DNA of 64,000 nucleotides, from assembly GCA_016795465.1 (NCBI GenBank), contig JAEUHK010000116.1:1-64000 (forward strand), read 5' to 3'. Positions 42,800 through 50,259 of this stretch are shown piece after piece (positions within the stretch are counted from its first letter, which is position 1; each line of letters opens with the position of its first letter). Both the position numbers and the translations under genes were made by a program. Origin of the DNA: Verrucomicrobiaceae bacterium (GTDB lineage: Bacteria; Verrucomicrobiota; Verrucomicrobiia; Verrucomicrobiales; Verrucomicrobiaceae). The notes under the pieces were generated by a model, which searched no databases, had not been told where the DNA came from, and saw only the letters and a program-made list of their open reading frames with translations.

Positions 42800-43408
42800 A
42801 TGTCCGCCCAAGTTCTTACCGCCGACGCCGCCAAAGCGGCTCAAATCAACCTCACCGAAGGTCACCAAGGCTCTCAGGCCCTGCATGAAACTGTGGTCGC
42901 CTATCGTGCGAACCGCCGTCAGGGCACTGCTTGCACCAAGAACCGTTCCGAAGTGTCCGGTTCCGGCAAGAAGCTCTGGAACCAGAAAGGCACCGGCAAC
43001 GCCCGTATGGGCTCCAAGCGCTCCCCCATCTGGAGCGGTGGTGGTGTCGTCTTTGGTCCTCGCCCTCGCGACTACTCCAAGAAGACGCCGAAGAACGTCA
43101 AGAAGCTGGCCCTCCGTGCTGCTTTGACCGCCCGCATCAACGACGGCGCTGTGCTCACCACTGAGCAGTTCGCCATCGCCGACGGCAAGACCAAGTCTTT
43201 CGTCTCCGCGGTCAGCAAGCTCTCGAACGCCAAGAACGTGCTCGTGATCGGCAACCAGTTCGACGAAGTCACCTTCCGTGCCGCCCGCAACGTGCAGAAC
43301 GTGCAGCTCATCGCCGCGAGCGATGTGAATGCCGAAAACCTCCTTCGCTACCAGGCCATCGTCGTGGCCGGTGACGCCCTCCAAACCCTTGCCCAGAGGA
43401 CCGCCTGA
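42800..43408 (+). CDS. rplD: 50S ribosomal protein L4
   Basis: 202 aa. Conserved L4 regions: VAYRANRRQGTACTKNRSEV, GTGNARMGSKRSPIWSGGG, VVFGPRPRDYSKKTPKNVKK. The extended loop that lines the exit tunnel is present. GAGGA lies before the start codon. In E. coli L4 represses the S10 operon; no leader structure can be confirmed here by eye. It ends 1 bp before rplW. Confidence 0.97.
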   Translation: MSAQVLTADAAKAAQINLTEGHQGSQALHETVVAYRANRRQGTACTKNRSEVSGSGKKLWNQKGTGNARMGSKRSPIWSGGGVVFGPRPRDYSKKTPKNVKKLALRAALTARINDGAVLTTEQFAIADGKTKSFVSAVSKLSNAKNVLVIGNQFDEVTFRAARNVQNVQLIAASDVNAENLLRYQAIVVAGDALQTLAQRTA

Positions 43409-43409
43409 T

Positions 43410-43694
43410 ATGAGAGACCTTCACAAAGTGATCCAGACCATCCGTCTTACCGAGAAAGCCACGCTCCTTGGCGAGAACAACAACGAGTACGTCTTCAAGG
43501 TTGATCCCCAGGCCACGAAGATCGACATCAAGCAGGCTGTCGAGAAGCTGTTCGGCAAGAAAGTCGAAGGCGTCCGCACCCTGAACGTCTCCGGCAAGGC
43601 CAAGCGCGAACGCCGCGCCGACTATGGCCGCACCAACCACTGGAAGAAGGCCATCGTCCGTCTCAAAGCCGGCGAGAAGCTCGACCTCGCATGA
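43410..43694 (+). CDS. rplW: 50S ribosomal protein L23
   Basis: 94 aa starting MRDLHKVIQTIRLTEKA one base after the rplD stop; the upstream frame extension is rplD shadow. FKVDPQATKIDIKQAVEKLF and VRTLNVSGKAKRERR are the L23 core. It sits at the tunnel exit and docks trigger factor and SRP. Confidence 0.97.
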   Translation: MRDLHKVIQTIRLTEKATLLGENNNEYVFKVDPQATKIDIKQAVEKLFGKKVEGVRTLNVSGKAKRERRADYGRTNHWKKAIVRLKAGEKLDLA

Positions 43695-43735
43695 TCCTCC
43701 GCCCGTTCTAGGCAACCCTTTACCCTCACACCACC

Positions 43736-44572
43736 ATGGCGCTGAAAACATTCAAGCCCCAAACCCCTTCCAACCGCTACAAGGAGTGGAATTCGTTCGA
43801 CGAAATCACCAAGGACTCGCCGGAGAAGAGCCTCACCGTCGCTCTCCGTCGCAGCGGTGGCCGTAACAACACCGGCCGCATCACCTGCCGTCACATCGGT
43901 GGTGGTCATGACAAGCGTTACCGCCTCATCGACTTCAAGCGTCTCCGTCGCAACGAGGCCGCCAAGGTCATCGGCATCGAATACGATCCGAATCGCTCCG
44001 CCCGCATCGCGCTGGTCGAGTATAAGGACGGCGAGCGTGCTTACATCCTTGCCCCCTCCCAGCTCCAGGTCGGCGCTAGCGTCATGGCCGGTGAAAACGC
44101 CGCTCCTGAAGTGGGCAATGCGCTTCCTCTCTCCAAGATCCCTCTCGGCATGAGCATCCACAACATCGAGCTCGTCCCCGGACGTGGTGGTGTCGCTGCC
44201 CGTGCTGCTGGTCAGGCTGCCGTGCTGAACAACCGTGAAGGTGAGTTCGCCCTCGTGCGCATGCCTTCCGGTGAAATTCGCAAGATCCTCGCTGTGTGCT
44301 ACGCCACGATCGGTCAGGTCGGCAATATCGAGCACATGAATGTGGTCTCCGGCAAGGCTGGCCGCACCCGCTGGCAGGGCGTCCGCCCGACCGTCCGCGG
44401 TATGTGCATGAACCCCATCGACCACCCGAACGGTGGTGGTGAGGGCCGCTCGAAGTCCGGTGGTGGTCGTCAGCACCTTCTCAGCCCTTGGGGCCATGCG
44501 AAGGGCGAGAAGACCCGCAACAAGAAGAAGGCCACGGGCAAGCTCATCGTCCAGCACCGTAAAGGCAAGTAA
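43736..44572 (+). CDS. rplB: 50S ribosomal protein L2
   Basis: 278 aa. Conserved L2 sequences: SGGRNNTGRITCRHIGGGHD, RLIDFKRLRRNEAAKVIGIE, YDPNRSARIALVEYKDGE, and C-terminal RGMCMNPIDHPNGGGEGRSK with the essential His of the peptidyl-transferase-proximal loop. Confidence 0.98.
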   Translation: MALKTFKPQTPSNRYKEWNSFDEITKDSPEKSLTVALRRSGGRNNTGRITCRHIGGGHDKRYRLIDFKRLRRNEAAKVIGIEYDPNRSARIALVEYKDGERAYILAPSQLQVGASVMAGENAAPEVGNALPLSKIPLGMSIHNIELVPGRGGVAARAAGQAAVLNNREGEFALVRMPSGEIRKILAVCYATIGQVGNIEHMNVVSGKAGRTRWQGVRPTVRGMCMNPIDHPNGGGEGRSKSGGGRQHLLSPWGHAKGEKTRNKKKATGKLIVQHRKGK

Positions 44573-44599
44573 TCCACTTTTGACCCTCCGAATCCTCTT

Positions 44600-44881
44600 A
44601 TGGCACGTTCCCTGAAAAAAGGCCCCTTCATTCAGCAAGCCCTCCTCGACAAGGTGGACAAGATGAATGAGTCCAAAGGCGGCAAGCGCCCCATCAAGAC
44701 CTGGGCCCGCTCCTCCATGATCACGCCTGACCTCGTCGGCCACACCTTCCTCGTTCACAACGGCAAGGATTTCGTGTCCGTCTATGTCACCGAAAACATG
44801 GTCGGCCATCGCCTCGGCGAATTCGCCCTCACCCGTATCTTCAAGTCTCACGGTGCTGTGACCGTGAAGGCCGCCAAGTAA
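44600..44881 (+). CDS. rpsS: 30S ribosomal protein S19
   Basis: 93 aa: RSLKKGPFIQQALLDKV, IKTWARSSMITPDLVGHTF and VHNGKDFVSVYVTENMVGHR are diagnostic. Its usual neighbour rplV is separated from it by an extra 262-aa gene. Confidence 0.98.
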   Translation: MARSLKKGPFIQQALLDKVDKMNESKGGKRPIKTWARSSMITPDLVGHTFLVHNGKDFVSVYVTENMVGHRLGEFALTRIFKSHGAVTVKAAK

Positions 44882-44911
44882 TCTAGTTCACTCCCCGACT
44901 CGCTCTCCCTC

Positions 44912-45700
44912 ATGTCTTTCTCCGCCCCAGCACGATCCACCCTTGCACTGCTCCTCGCAGTGTGTGGCGTCGTGCGTGGTCAGAACGACGTGAACCTCGA
45001 GCTTCGCGAACTTCACACCACGCTCGCCGTGGCAGCTCAGAAGATTCAGAAGCTCGAAGCGGACGCAGCGTCCTCGAAGGACAAAAACGATGCCTTGGCG
45101 CAGTCTGCCGCCGCAGCAAACCAAGAGGCTGGTGAGCTCAAAGATCGCTACGAGAAGCTTCGTGGCCTCCTTGAAGGTCTCGGCATCTCCGCCCTCGAAA
45201 ATTCTAAAGACCAGGCCCAGGAGCGTCTTCTGAGTGCTTTGAGCGATCTCCGCATCGTGAAGCAGCAGCGTGACGAACTCGCCCAGGCTCTCATGGAAGT
45301 TGCCGAGGCCAGTGTGAACCTCGCCCGCAGTGCTCCGAATGCCGATCCGGCCGCTGCTGACCGTCTCAATAAGACCCTCACCGCCGCTGACGGCCTCCTC
45401 AGCAAGATCGGCAATACCGCTCCCGTCGAAGGTGCTCCCTCCGGCGACCTGCAAAACGCCCGCGTCGTTTCTTTGAAGCCTGAACTCGGCATCGCCGTCC
45501 TCAGCCTCGGCCGCAAAGATGGCGTGAAGCCCGGCATGCCCTTCGAAATCTTCCGCGAGGACAAGCCCATCGCCAAAGTGCTCATCACTGAAGTCCGCAA
45601 TTCCGTCTGCGGTGCCATCGTCCAGGAACTCGCCGATAACACGGACCCCGTCCGCGTCGGTGATCGTGGCCGCGCCGAGACAGTCGCCCCCTCTTTCTAA
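44912..45700 (+). CDS. Exported coiled-coil protein embedded in the S10 operon
   Basis: 262 aa. A signal peptide (RSTLALLLAVCGVVRGQ) is followed by a long coiled coil at about residues 28-120, rich in Leu/Ala/Glu/Gln heptads (RELHTTLAVAAQKIQKLEAD, QERLLSALSDLRIVKQQRDE). A compact C-terminal beta domain spans about 185-255 (VVSLKPELGIAVLSLGRKDG, VKPGMPFEIFREDKPIAKVL). The C-terminal part recalls small beta-barrel domains such as FlgT C-terminal or MreC-like folds, but I cannot name the family. It lies 30 bp after rpsS and 30 bp before rplV, on the same strand, with ribosomal-gene-like composition. It is therefore co-expressed with ribosome synthesis yet exported. Confidence 0.85.
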   Translation: MSFSAPARSTLALLLAVCGVVRGQNDVNLELRELHTTLAVAAQKIQKLEADAASSKDKNDALAQSAAAANQEAGELKDRYEKLRGLLEGLGISALENSKDQAQERLLSALSDLRIVKQQRDELAQALMEVAEASVNLARSAPNADPAAADRLNKTLTAADGLLSKIGNTAPVEGAPSGDLQNARVVSLKPELGIAVLSLGRKDGVKPGMPFEIFREDKPIAKVLITEVRNSVCGAIVQELADNTDPVRVGDRGRAETVAPSF

Positions 45701-45730
45701 ACCACCCTGCTCAAGAAGCCTCTCCACGTT

Positions 45731-46144
45731 ATGTCAGCCCCCACCGTCCGCTCCACATACAAGTATGCCCGGATCTCTCCGCAGAAGGCCCGGCAGGTCA
45801 CCCGCGCCATCACCGGCATGCCCGTGAGCCAGGCCCTCAGCGTCCTCGACTTCACCCCGAAAAAGGGTGCGTTCCTCGTCGGCAAGGCCCTCCGCTCCGC
45901 CGTCGCCAATGCCGAGAACAATCACGAGCTCGACGCTTCAGAGATGATCGTCACGAGCGCCGTCGCCACTCCTGGACCTGCTCTTTCCCGCTTCATGCCG
46001 CGTGCTCGTGGCTCGGGCGCTCCCATCAAGAAGCGCATGACCCACATCACCGTCATCATCGGCGCCAAGCCTGAAGAAGAGGCCAAGGCCGAGAAAGCTG
46101 CCAAGCCTGCCAAGAAGAAGGCCGCCAAGAAATCCGCCGAATAA
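45731..46144 (+). CDS. rplV: 50S ribosomal protein L22
   Basis: 137 aa. RSTYKYARISPQKARQVTRA, AFLVGKALRSAVANAENNHE and PALSRFMPRARGSGAPIKKR, including the tunnel beta-hairpin, mark L22. A Lys/Ala/Glu-rich C-terminal extension (KPAKKKAAKKSAE) makes it longer than the usual ~110 residues. Confidence 0.98.
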   Translation: MSAPTVRSTYKYARISPQKARQVTRAITGMPVSQALSVLDFTPKKGAFLVGKALRSAVANAENNHELDASEMIVTSAVATPGPALSRFMPRARGSGAPIKKRMTHITVIIGAKPEEEAKAEKAAKPAKKKAAKKSAE

Positions 46145-46178
46145 CACTTCCGTCACTTAACACCTCGATCCGCACCTT

Positions 46179-46961
46179 ATGGGCCAGAAAGTCAATCCAA
46201 TCGGTTTCCGCCTCGCCGTCTCCAAAGACTGGCGTTCCAAGTGGTATGCTCCGAAGAAGGAGTTCGCTGATTCCCTTCACAGTGACATCGCCATCCGCAA
46301 CTACCTCAAGGAAAAGCTCATGCAGGCTGCCTTGTCGAAGATCGTGATCGAGCGTGCCTGGAACCAGGTTCGTGTCACCCTGCACACCGCCCGCCCCGGT
46401 CTCGTGATCGGCCGCAAAGGCCAGGAAATCGAGGTGATGAGCCAGAAGATCTCCGAGATGTGCGGTGGCCGTCAGGTCAAGATCGACATCTTTGAAATCA
46501 AGCAGCCGGAACTTGACGCCCAGCTTGTTGCCGAGGCCGTCACGGTGCAGCTTGAGCGCCGTATTTCCTTCCGCCGCGCCATGAAGCGTGCCGTGCAGAC
46601 CGCCATGGACATGGGTGCTGAAGGCATTCGTATTCGCGTCGCCGGTCGTCTCGGTGGTGCTGACATCGCCCGTGCCGAGTGGTATCGCCAGGGCAAGGTG
46701 CCGCTTCAGACCCTCCGTATCCCGATCGACTACGGCTTCGCCGAAGCCAAGACCGTGTATGGCATCATCGGATGCAAGGTGTGGCTCAACCGCGGCAACG
46801 CTCCTGAGAATTCCCGTCCGCGTGACGAGCGCCGCCCGCGCCGTGACCGCAATGACGGTGGCCCTGGTGGTGCCGCTCCCCGCGGTGGCCGTGGCCGTCG
46901 CCCCGCCCCTGAGGCTGCTCCTGCCGAGGCCCCCGCTGCCGAAGCTCCTGCCGCCGAATAA
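46179..46961 (+). CDS. rpsC: 30S ribosomal protein S3
   Basis: 260 aa. MGQKVNPIGFRLAVSKDWRS, RPGLVIGRKGQEIEVMSQKI (KH domain) and GIRIRVAGRLGGADIARAEW are diagnostic. After about residue 208 it has a ~50-residue low-complexity tail, first Arg/Gly-rich (RPRDERRPRRDRNDGG), then Ala/Pro/Glu-rich (APEAAPAEAPAAEAPAAE). Confidence 0.98.
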   Translation: MGQKVNPIGFRLAVSKDWRSKWYAPKKEFADSLHSDIAIRNYLKEKLMQAALSKIVIERAWNQVRVTLHTARPGLVIGRKGQEIEVMSQKISEMCGGRQVKIDIFEIKQPELDAQLVAEAVTVQLERRISFRRAMKRAVQTAMDMGAEGIRIRVAGRLGGADIARAEWYRQGKVPLQTLRIPIDYGFAEAKTVYGIIGCKVWLNRGNAPENSRPRDERRPRRDRNDGGPGGAAPRGGRGRRPAPEAAPAEAPAAEAPAAE

Positions 46962-46999
46962 TTTTCGAGAACTGAGAACAGCAAACCCTTTCAACGACA

Positions 47000-47422
47000 A
47001 TGGCCCTTCTCCCCAGCAGAACCAAATACCGCAAGCAGCAGCGCGGCAATCGCGGTGGCAATGCCACCAGCGGCAACAAGCTCGACTTCGGTGACTTCGG
47101 CCTTCAGCTCCTCGACCGCGGCTGGATCAAGAACAACCAGATCGAAGCCTGCCGTGTGGCCCTCACCCGCTTCCTCAAGCGTAAGGGCAAGGTCTTCATC
47201 CGCATCTTCCCGCACAAGCCGGTCACCCAGCGTCCGCCGGAAGTCCGAATGGGTAAAGGTAAAGGCGCTCCCGAATTCTGGGTCGCCGTCGTCCTTCCCG
47301 GACACATGATGTTCGAGATCTCGGGCGTCAATGAAGCCACTGCCCGTGAAGCCTGCCGCCTCGCCGCGAACAAGATCGGCATCCGCAGCCGCTTCGTCAC
47401 CCGCGAGAGCATGCACAAATAA
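47000..47422 (+). CDS. rplP: 50S ribosomal protein L16
   Basis: 140 aa: LLPSRTKYRKQQRGNRGG, GDFGLQLLDRGWIKNNQIEA, FIRIFPHKPVTQRPPEVRMG, GKGKGAPEFWVAVV. It helps position the acceptor stem of tRNA in the 50S A site. It starts 38 bp after rpsC and ends 39 bp before rpmC. Confidence 0.98.
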   Translation: MALLPSRTKYRKQQRGNRGGNATSGNKLDFGDFGLQLLDRGWIKNNQIEACRVALTRFLKRKGKVFIRIFPHKPVTQRPPEVRMGKGKGAPEFWVAVVLPGHMMFEISGVNEATAREACRLAANKIGIRSRFVTRESMHK

Positions 47423-47461
47423 GCCTTGGAGCACCGAGAACAGCGAACCGAGAACCGAATT

Positions 47462-47674
47462 ATGAAGATCAAAGAACTCCGTGAGTCCAGCGTCGAAGAA
47501 CTTTCCGCCCGCCGTCGCGAGCTGAAGCAGGAGGCCCTTAACCTGCGCATCCAGCAGCAGAGCGGCCAGCTTGAAAATCCCGCCCGTCTCACCCAGATCC
47601 GCAAGGAGATCGCCCGCATCGAGACCATCATCACCGAGCGTTCCCACGCTGCCACCGCCAAGAAGGCCGCGTAA
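47462..47674 (+). CDS. rpmC: 50S ribosomal protein L29
   Basis: 70 aa from MKIKELRESSVEELSARRRE; the 12-codon upstream extension from 47426 is unlikely. The two-helix L29 fold is evident (LNLRIQQQSGQLENPARLTQ, IRKEIARIETIITE). It sits at the tunnel exit next to L23. Confidence 0.96.
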   Translation: MKIKELRESSVEELSARRRELKQEALNLRIQQQSGQLENPARLTQIRKEIARIETIITERSHAATAKKAA

Positions 47675-47710
47675 TCCGACTCTCCGAACCCCTTTTTCCA
47701 TCCGTAACAC

Positions 47711-47992
47711 ATGAGCGAGGCAGCCACCACATCCGCCCCCACTGAAAAGAAGCCCGTGCAGAAGACGCGCGTCGGCGTCGTCACTTCCGCCAAGATGGCC
47801 AAGACCATCGTCGTCGAAGTTGAGCGCCGCGTTCCGCATCCCCGCTTCAAGAAGATCGTCCGCAAGACCTCCAAGTTCTACGCCCACGACGAGAAGAGCG
47901 AGGCCAAGGAAGGCGACAAGGTCCTCATCTCCGAGACCCGCCCCCTCTCCAAGCTCAAGCGCTGGAACCTCACCGAGGTCCTCAAGCACTAA
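47711..47992 (+). CDS. rpsQ: 30S ribosomal protein S17
   Basis: 93 aa with an N-terminal extension (SEAATTSAPTEKKPVQKT) before the S17 core: RVGVVTSAKMAKTIVVEVER, HPRFKKIVRKTSKFYAHDEK, DKVLISETRPLSKLKRWNL. Confidence 0.97.
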   Translation: MSEAATTSAPTEKKPVQKTRVGVVTSAKMAKTIVVEVERRVPHPRFKKIVRKTSKFYAHDEKSEAKEGDKVLISETRPLSKLKRWNLTEVLKH

Positions 47993-48037
47993 TCTTTCCC
48001 TTTTTCACGAACCCCTGACCACTGGAGGACCCGACTT

Positions 48038-48406
48038 ATGCTTCAAATGGAATCCGAAATCCCGATCGCCGACAACACCGGCGCTCGCATGGCCGAGATG
48101 ATCGGCGTGCTCGGCAAGAAAAACACGCGTTTCGCCTATGTCGGCGACATCATCACCGCGCACGTCCGCGAATCGACGCCGACCGCCGCCGTGAAGAAGG
48201 GCGAGGTCATCCGCGCCGTGGTCGTGCGCACCGCGCATCCGATCCGCCGCAACGACGGCTCCATCCTCCGCTTCGACAAGAACGCCATCGTCGTCATCGA
48301 CAAGGACAATAACCCCAAGGGCACCCGCATCTTCGGCCCTGTCGCTCGTGAACTGCGCGACAAGAACTTCATGAAGATCGTTTCCCTCGCTCCCGAAGTG
48401 CTCTGA
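48038..48406 (+). CDS. rplN: 50S ribosomal protein L14
   Basis: 122 aa: MLQMESEIPIADNTGARMAE, KKGEVIRAVVVRTAHPIRRN, NPKGTRIFGPVARELRDKNF, MKIVSLAPEVL. A GGAGG ribosome-binding site precedes the ATG. It is 9 bp before rplX. Confidence 0.98.
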   Translation: MLQMESEIPIADNTGARMAEMIGVLGKKNTRFAYVGDIITAHVRESTPTAAVKKGEVIRAVVVRTAHPIRRNDGSILRFDKNAIVVIDKDNNPKGTRIFGPVARELRDKNFMKIVSLAPEVL

Positions 48407-48415
48407 TTTAATCAC

Positions 48416-48697
48416 ATGAAAACCCACGTCAAAAAAGGCGACACCGTCATCGTCCTCACCGGAGACAACAAGGGATCCCAGGGCACCGTCCTCCAGGTCC
48501 TGCCTGCCAAGGGCCGCGTCCTCGTCGAGGGTGTGAACATGATCAAAAAGGCCGTCAAGCCCTCCCAGCAGAACCAAAACGGCGGTCACGTCGAGAAAGA
48601 GGCTCCCATTGCCATCTCGAATGTGAAGCTTGCCGACGCCCCGAAGAAGGAGAAAAAGGCTCCTGCTAAGAAAAAAGCGGCGGCCAAGAAGAAGTAA
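48416..48697 (+). CDS. rplX: 50S ribosomal protein L24
   Basis: 93 aa: HVKKGDTVIVLTGDNKGSQG (KOW motif), GRVLVEGVNMIKKAVKPSQQ, GGHVEKEAPIAISNVKL. The C-terminus ends in a Lys/Ala tail (KKEKKAPAKKKAAAKKK). It is the last ribosomal gene; a terminator follows 30 bp later, where rplE, rpsN and rpsH would normally continue. Confidence 0.98.
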   Translation: MKTHVKKGDTVIVLTGDNKGSQGTVLQVLPAKGRVLVEGVNMIKKAVKPSQQNQNGGHVEKEAPIAISNVKLADAPKKEKKAPAKKKAAAKKK

Positions 48698-48726
48698 GCC
48701 AAATAGCCGAAATTCTGTGAATTACG

Positions 48727-48753
48727 AAGAGGAGCCTCTCAGGCTCCTCTTTT
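48727..48753 (+). terminator. Rho-independent terminator closing the ribosomal operon
   Basis: AAGAGGAGCCT-CTC-AGGCTCCTCTT, an 11-bp perfect stem with a 3-base loop, followed by a T-rich run (TTGTTTTTG). Confidence 0.93.
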
Positions 48754-48825
48754 GTTTTTGGCAGGTTCGCGAGCTTGGCGTATAAAGCGGCGTGACGTCG
48801 CGAACATCGCCGGGCGTTTCCTACC

Positions 48826-50253
48826 ATGGCTCCAGACGAGCAGATCATCACCCCAACCACAGCCAGTCCGGCTGGAGGCGCATCCAAGGCGCTTGGTGTG
48901 CTTGCAGCCGTTTCCGCTGGCGGTCTGTTGGCACTGCGCATGAAGCAGGCGCCCCTGTTTTTTCTTGCCGGAGCTGCTGCTGCGGCCCTGTTGTCGCGCA
49001 AACGGGTCATTGCGACTGCCAAGCCCATGCAGTTGATGCCACAGCGCGAGCCCGAGCCTGTGCGGCCGAAGGCCGTGGCGGCTCCGCCTGAGGTCGAGGC
49101 CTGGCTGGCTCGTCAGCTCGAGCGTGAACAGCAGACACCCGTGATCACTTTGGAGGTTGTTGAGGCCTCGCCAGTGGCAGATGTGGTTCCTGGGCCTGAG
49201 CCTCAAATCACAGCGTTGGAGGCTGCGAAGCCGGAAGTAGTTGAACGAGCGGATGCCGCTCGTGAGAGCGTGAATGGGCTGTTTGAATTGCCCGAAGTGC
49301 CAGCAGATGAGCCGGTGGTGAGTTGGGGCAGTTTCCTGGCCGAAAAGCCTTCGGAGCCTGATGGTGGCTGTTTTGTGGTTCTCCCCGCGGAACCCGAGCC
49401 CCAACACACTCCCGAGCCGTTGATCACTTCACCGCATGCTGAGACCTCTTCGAATGCCTCGTGGCTGCTCGACATTGAACCTCTGCCCAGTCTGGACGAG
49501 CTGACGGCGGATGTTCCTTCGAATGCGGCTCCTGCTTCGCCAGATCAAGCCGCGTTCATGGCCTCAGCGCCAGATTTCGCGCCTATCTTTGAATCACTCG
49601 ATGTGCCGAGTATGCCGGCTGCTGAGGGGGCCGGGTTTATTCCGGCCTTGTTCCAAGGTGCGGAACTACCCGATGAGATCACGGTCTCCGATGTCACTGC
49701 CTCCTCGGTGGAGCAAGAGACAGAACCCATGGCTGCGAAGGCTGAACCGGCCTCTGTCGAATCAGCGATGGCTGGCCTGTTCATGCCGCCATCGGCTTCC
49801 GCGGAGCCGCCGACGCTCTCGGTGGAAGCTCTCGAGGTGCCGGTCTCAATCGCCGGGCCCGGTGAGGCTTCGTTTGATGATCCGCTGGCCTTTTTGGAAG
49901 AGAACCCGTCGGCGCTTCCCGGTGGTATTGCTCCTTTGCCGCCCTTGCGACCGCTTGCGCCTGTTGTGGAAGCTGAGATCGTCGTGCGCCCACGTGGCCT
50001 CGCTGCCACCAAGGTGGAACCCAAGCCTGTGACTGAGTCGCCGGTGGAGTTTGGCGTGGTGCCGATCGAACGTGAAGAAGAGCGCATGATCACACTCGAG
50101 CAGCCTTTCGAGGTTAAAACGCCGACCATGCCGGATCCCCCGCTGGTGGAAAAGCCGGTTTTCCCGCAGCCTGAACTGCAGCCAGCCCCTGTGGTGCTGC
50201 CACGCGAACAAAAGGCACGTAAAACGTGGCGTTCGTGGTGGCGTGGAGATTGA
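48826..50253 (+). CDS. Membrane-anchored, Pro/Glu/Ala-rich disordered protein
   Basis: 475 aa. Two hydrophobic segments near the N-terminus (ALGVLAAVSAGGLLAL, about 22-38, and APLFFLAGAAAAALL, about 42-57) could form a membrane hairpin. The remaining ~400 residues are rich in Pro, Glu, Ala and Val, with many acidic and short hydrophobic motifs (LFELPEVP, GLFMPPSA, PLAFLEENP) and no recognisable domain; it ends with a basic-aromatic RKTWRSWWRGD. It may be a tether. It follows the ribosomal terminator and converges with the TPR lipoprotein gene, 6 bp apart. I do not recognise a family. Confidence 0.7.
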   Translation: MAPDEQIITPTTASPAGGASKALGVLAAVSAGGLLALRMKQAPLFFLAGAAAAALLSRKRVIATAKPMQLMPQREPEPVRPKAVAAPPEVEAWLARQLEREQQTPVITLEVVEASPVADVVPGPEPQITALEAAKPEVVERADAARESVNGLFELPEVPADEPVVSWGSFLAEKPSEPDGGCFVVLPAEPEPQHTPEPLITSPHAETSSNASWLLDIEPLPSLDELTADVPSNAAPASPDQAAFMASAPDFAPIFESLDVPSMPAAEGAGFIPALFQGAELPDEITVSDVTASSVEQETEPMAAKAEPASVESAMAGLFMPPSASAEPPTLSVEALEVPVSIAGPGEASFDDPLAFLEENPSALPGGIAPLPPLRPLAPVVEAEIVVRPRGLAATKVEPKPVTESPVEFGVVPIEREEERMITLEQPFEVKTPTMPDPPLVEKPVFPQPELQPAPVVLPREQKARKTWRSWWRGD

Positions 50254-50259
50254 TTCTAC

